DNA of 64,000 nt, taken from the NCBI GenBank assembly GCA_965372405.1, contig CBDVCE010000002.1, positions 73,954-137,953 of the forward strand, given 5' to 3'. The notes below the pieces were generated by a model that had not been told where the DNA came from, made no database searches, and worked only from the letters and a program-made list of their open reading frames with translations. Both the position numbers and the translations under genes were made by a program. Source of the DNA: Sunxiuqinia sp965372405 (lineage in GTDB: Bacteria > Bacteroidota > Bacteroidia > Bacteroidales > Prolixibacteraceae). Shown piece after piece: positions 60,820-64,000 of this stretch (its first letter is position 1; every line of letters starts with the position of its first letter).

Positions 60820-61923
60820 TTATGCCTTCATCATTTCTATTCGTAAATGTTCTTGAAAATACTCATTTCTCAATTGGTTAATGGTTTCTTTTACAGATAT
60901 TATTTTCTCTGCTAAATAGGCTTGTGTACCAGCAAAAGAAAAGCCATTTGTAAAATTCCCATTGGCGGCATTAAATAAAGCTTCTGCAATGCAAAATTGT
61001 ACTTTCCTGTAATCACAGGTTTTAAGACATTTCCAAGGGCAGTTTATTGGTCTCCGCTTTCCTGCTTGAATTTCTTGAACAAAATTGTTTGTTATAACTC
61101 GTCCGGGAAGTCCAACGGGACTATCAATTATGGTTATATCATTGGGAGAACAAGATATATAGTTCTGTTTAAATTCCACTGATGCATCACATTCGTTCGT
61201 AGTTACAAAACGAGTTCCCATTTTCACACCTTTAGCCCCAGCACTCATAATATCAAAGATATTTTTTCCAGAGTAGATGCCACCTCCTGCAATAACAGGT
61301 ATTTCTAATCCGTATTTCTGTTCGAAAAAATCTATTTCACGAACTGTATTCCTTACAATATTTGAAATTGATATTTCAGGATTGTTTAAATCGTCTTTTC
61401 TGAATCCCTGATGTCCACCAGATAATGGACCTTCCACAACAATAGCGTCAGGAGTCCTGTTATATTTTTCGGACCAATGCTTAAAAATTAGCTTTGCGGC
61501 TCTTGCCGATGATACCTTAGGGATGAATTTTGTATTTGTGCATTCTAATAATGAGTTTTTGATATTTGATGGTTTTTTCAAAGGTAAGCCAGCTCCAATA
61601 AATACAACATCAATATTTTTTATAAGAGCAACCTCTAATAAATCGTCAAAGTCAGAAGCTGCTAACATTATATTAACCCCTATTATTCCATTTGTTTTTA
61701 AGCGTGCTTTTCTAATTTCTTTTTTTAGTGCCCTTTTGTTTGCTTCTCTCAAGTTCTTCCTAAAATCAGGTTCAATCATTCCAATACCAACAGCTGAAAT
61801 AACACCAATTCCACCTTCGTTTGCAACTGCTGATGCTAAACCTGACAATGAAACACAAACACCCATTCCTCCTTGAATAATAGGAACTTTAACAGATAGA
61901 TTTCCAATTTTCAATTCATTCAT
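60820..61923 (-). CDS. Nitronate monooxygenase-like FMN protein
   Basis: A 367-residue TIM-barrel flavoprotein of the 2-nitropropane dioxygenase / FabK group: VPIIQGGMGVCVSLSGLASAVANEGGIG at the N-terminus, VVEGPLSGGHQGF with the catalytic-region His, and VIAGGGIYSGKNIFDIMSAGAKGVKMGTRFV for FMN phosphate binding. A Cys-containing C-terminal insert (CPWKCLKTCDYRKVQFC, about residues 298-314) is present. Follows the radical SAM gene by 14 bases. Confidence 0.82.
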   Translation of the reverse strand: MNELKIGNLSVKVPIIQGGMGVCVSLSGLASAVANEGGIGVISAVGIGMIEPDFRKNLREANKRALKKEIRKARLKTNGIIGVNIMLAASDFDDLLEVALIKNIDVVFIGAGLPLKKPSNIKNSLLECTNTKFIPKVSSARAAKLIFKHWSEKYNRTPDAIVVEGPLSGGHQGFRKDDLNNPEISISNIVRNTVREIDFFEQKYGLEIPVIAGGGIYSGKNIFDIMSAGAKGVKMGTRFVTTNECDASVEFKQNYISCSPNDITIIDSPVGLPGRVITNNFVQEIQAGKRRPINCPWKCLKTCDYRKVQFCIAEALFNAANGNFTNGFSFAGTQAYLAEKIISVKETINQLRNEYFQEHLRIEMMKA

Positions 61924-61937
61924 AACACGATACTTAT

Positions 61938-63419
61938 TTATAAAACGTTTTTAAAAATTTTTCTAAAGTGAAAACTATATACTGAATATGTGATTGCCAA
62001 GGGCACTAGTTTAGGGCGGTTAAATAATGTCCAAAAGAACAAATTCCAATAGTATTTCCTATGGGCATCAATAATTCCTAATCTGAAAAAAGAGCGAAAA
62101 AATGCCTGGAAATGGATAAAAGTAAGTTTTACTTTGTGTTTATTGTTGGGTGTAAATCGTTTTATAAAATCTAAAACTCGCATGTAATAATTTTTTCCAC
62201 CGTAAATTCCAGAAAGTACTTTTTTGTAACCATCCAATAATATTGTTTTATCCATTTTTGGTTCAAAATTTAATGTAAAGTCTGTATTATTCCCACTAAT
62301 TTCACTCGTAATACGTCCTTCTTGTTTAAGCCTTTTATATAGCATGGTTTTTTTTGGAGCGTTTAACAACCCTACCATTGCCGAAATAATCCCACTTTCT
62401 CTGATAAAATCAATTTGTTTTTGAAACACTGATGGTGAATCATTATCGAAACCTACAATAAATCCACCACTTACCTCTATTCCATATTCTTGAATTTTAT
62501 GCACACTTTCGAGAAGGTTTCGATTTATATTTTGATTTTTCCCACATTCTGCCAAACTTGCCAGTTCGGTTGTCTCAATACCTATAAAAACAGATGAAAA
62601 TCCTGCTTCGGTCATTAATTCCATCAATGTATCATCATCTGATATATTGATGGAAGCTTCAGTTGAAAAAGTGAAAGGATGATTTTTATTCTCCATCCAG
62701 TTAATAATTGCAGGTAATAAATCGTTTTTAAGAATCCTTTTATTACCAATAAAGTTATCGTCAACAAAAGAGACATTTTTCCTCCATCCAATATTATAAA
62801 TTGCTTCCAGTTCATTTATTATTTGTTCTGTCGTCTTCATCCTCACTTTGTGTCCAAATAGAGCTGTTATATCACAAAACTCACAATTAAATGGGCAACC
62901 TCTGGTTAATTGCAAATTCATCGTATTGTATTTAGAGGTTTTTACCAAAGTATAGTCGGGTAGAGGTGTTTCTGCTAAATTGGCAAATTTCTCTGACAGA
63001 TATATGTGTTTTGGATTTCCGATTTTTAAGTCATTTAAAAAACCAGGTAATGTCAGTTCTGCTTCATTTAAAATCAAGTTGTCAACCATTTCAAAATTAT
63101 CGGGTTCTTCGGTAAATAAAGGTCCACCACAAACAATTTTTTTGTTTAATAATTTACACATCTCAATCACTTCTGTTGCCGATTCTAATTGTATATTCAT
63201 CGCACTTATAAATACATAATCAGCCCATATAACATCTTTCTTTTTAAGCGACTCGATATTGAGGTCAATTAGTTTTTTATGCCATTCTTCCGGTAACATC
63301 GACGAAATAGTAATCAAACCCAATGGTGGGTTTACCGCCTTCTTTGAAATAAATTTTAAAGCATACTTAAAGCTCCAGAAAGTGTCAGGGAATTGTGGGT
63401 AAACCAATAAAATATTCAT
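61938..63419 (-). CDS. Radical SAM protein with B12-binding-like domain and DUF4070
   Basis: A 493-residue enzyme. The N-terminal ~140 residues resemble a cobalamin-binding Rossmann domain but lack DxHxxG, so B12 may bind base-off without that His or not at all. The radical SAM core has Cys175-x3-Cys179-x2-Cys182 in LTRGCPFNCEFCD and GFIVGFDNDSP. The C-terminal part (about 350-450, with KRLKQEGRI and IYGGKNYYMRVLDF) fits DUF4070, found in hopanoid methylases and related enzymes. It lies 11 bases downstream of a glycosyltransferase fragment. Substrate unknown. Confidence 0.85.
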   Translation of the reverse strand: MNILLVYPQFPDTFWSFKYALKFISKKAVNPPLGLITISSMLPEEWHKKLIDLNIESLKKKDVIWADYVFISAMNIQLESATEVIEMCKLLNKKIVCGGPLFTEEPDNFEMVDNLILNEAELTLPGFLNDLKIGNPKHIYLSEKFANLAETPLPDYTLVKTSKYNTMNLQLTRGCPFNCEFCDITALFGHKVRMKTTEQIINELEAIYNIGWRKNVSFVDDNFIGNKRILKNDLLPAIINWMENKNHPFTFSTEASINISDDDTLMELMTEAGFSSVFIGIETTELASLAECGKNQNINRNLLESVHKIQEYGIEVSGGFIVGFDNDSPSVFQKQIDFIRESGIISAMVGLLNAPKKTMLYKRLKQEGRITSEISGNNTDFTLNFEPKMDKTILLDGYKKVLSGIYGGKNYYMRVLDFIKRFTPNNKHKVKLTFIHFQAFFRSFFRLGIIDAHRKYYWNLFFWTLFNRPKLVPLAITYSVYSFHFRKIFKNVL

Positions 63420-63430
63420 GATAACATGTT

Positions 63431-63949
63431 TTAGTTGTAAATATTTAAAATGTTAGATACTCTCTTTCTATTTACCTTTTTCATCAAACTATAATTTGAA
63501 AAAGTAGTTGCTATAATTTGACAAGCTTCCTGTACAAATTCTCTAATGGCTATATGTGGTTTTGTTTTTTGAAACTTGGTAGGGTGAACAAGGTTTTTCA
63601 GGCATACATACCTTACTACTTTGTTCGCTGCCCTGTATTGCATATTTATTAAGGTTTCAACACCATATCCTGTAGTTTTCATCCTTTCTATTATTGGCAG
63701 AATATCTCCTTTTTTTAATGCTCTTTGTCCGGACAAGTTTCTGAAAGGGTTTGTTTCAGGATGAATAAGTGTTTTGGTAGGTTGCCCCAATACCATATCG
63801 GCTTCGCCCGTTAATACCGGATTCAGTAATACGTGGGCATGTGTAAGCGTAAAATTTGACAAGTCTGCATCAATAAAAACCAGATATTCATTGCTTGCCA
63901 GTTCTACACCTTTTACCATAGCAAACCCCTTCCCCATATTTTTAAGGTA
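63431..63949 (-). pseudogene. Family 2 glycosyltransferase lacking its N-terminus
   Basis: The frame from about 63949 (first recognisable residues YLKNMGKGFAMVKGVELASN) to the stop at 63431 holds the second half of a GT-A domain, including the metal-binding FIDADLSNF and GYGVETLINMQYRA. An ATG at 63937 exists, but the nucleotide-binding first ~70 residues of the family (the VIPAYNE part) are absent: upstream codons soon reach an in-frame TAA and no other frame continues the domain. I therefore read it as 5'-truncated, perhaps by an insertion beyond the window; a functional short protein is unlikely. Confidence 0.5.
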
Positions 63950-64000
63950 AGCGTCTCCACAATAAGGTTGTTAAAAAAAGCCCGTCAAATTTTGATTGAA
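63950..64000. other. Unrecognised sequence replacing the 5' part of the glycosyltransferase gene
   Basis: These last bases do not encode glycosyltransferase in any frame and include GCGTCTCCACAATAAGG and an A-run. They could be the end of an insertion sequence. Confidence 0.3.

Overview
The window is an AT-rich piece of a Bacteroidota chromosome. Evidence: a DUF4290 gene, a gliding/type-9-secretion-style C-terminal domain, a FecI-type sigma / FecR / STN-TonB receptor triplet, fused hisB and hisIE, and several promoters matching the Bacteroidota form (TTTG, about 19 bases, TAnnTTTG). Gene style suggests Bacteroidia, perhaps Marinilabiliales/Prolixibacteraceae; that placement is inference. No rRNA, tRNA or CRISPR array was seen.

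Layout. 0-4.2 kb (minus strand): a GT39 glycosyltransferase cut by the window edge, two tandem LpxL/HtrB-like acyltransferases, an unknown membrane protein and a DUF1460 amidase-like protein. 4.2-10.1 kb (plus): ECF sigma, FecR and TonB receptor in overlapping frames, then an internally duplicated LTxxQ-like periplasmic protein and an outer-membrane protein. A near-identical 29-base motif precedes both the sigma gene and the LTxxQ gene, so they look like one regulon. 10.1-16.4 kb: a degenerate 21-base tandem repeat, hisS, an aromatic/histidine ammonia-lyase, a second ECF sigma / membrane anti-sigma candidate / periplasmic sensor operon, and ychF. 16.8-28.7 kb: asnB, a DoxX-Tat-TIM-barrel fusion, a gliding-type surface protein, a UvrD/PcrA helicase, DUF4290, murA (Asp in place of the catalytic Cys), a thioredoxin, grpE and dnaJ. 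28.8-31.5 kb (minus): a predicted alpha/alpha-barrel lipoprotein with a GH88/GH105 hydrolase.

31.6-42.0 kb is a complete histidine operon (hisG, D, C, B, H, A, F, IE) that also carries a DMT transporter, purU and a TlpA-like thioredoxin. It is preceded by a promoter, a leader peptide containing His-His-Gly-His-His, and an attenuator with mutually exclusive antiterminator and terminator hairpins. On both sides of hisH lie copies of one small element with inverted-repeat ends: one keeps a four-helix-bundle (S23/IVP-type) gene broken by a TAG codon, the other is an internal deletion. An Lrp/AsnC regulator converges on the operon.

42.7-55.6 kb: MscS channel, M64 peptidase, a 22-base palindromic tandem repeat, a third ECF sigma with anti-sigma candidate, DUF3127 with an SSB-like tail, two FKBP isomerases, mnmD, a Sua5/YrdC protein, the TrkH/TrkA potassium system and a ComEC lacking the beta-lactamase domain. 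55.6-60.2 kb: repeat-rich spacer with a transposase relic, def-ruvX, a His/Tyr/Arg/Asn-rich secreted protein and a sulfatase lipoprotein. 60.2-64 kb (minus): monooxygenase-like protein, nitronate-monooxygenase-like protein, radical SAM/DUF4070 protein and a glycosyltransferase lacking its N-terminus.

The strongest candidates for follow-up are the histidine attenuator, the paired four-helix-bundle elements around hisH, the shared ECF motif, the DoxX-Tat fusion and the two intergenic tandem repeats.
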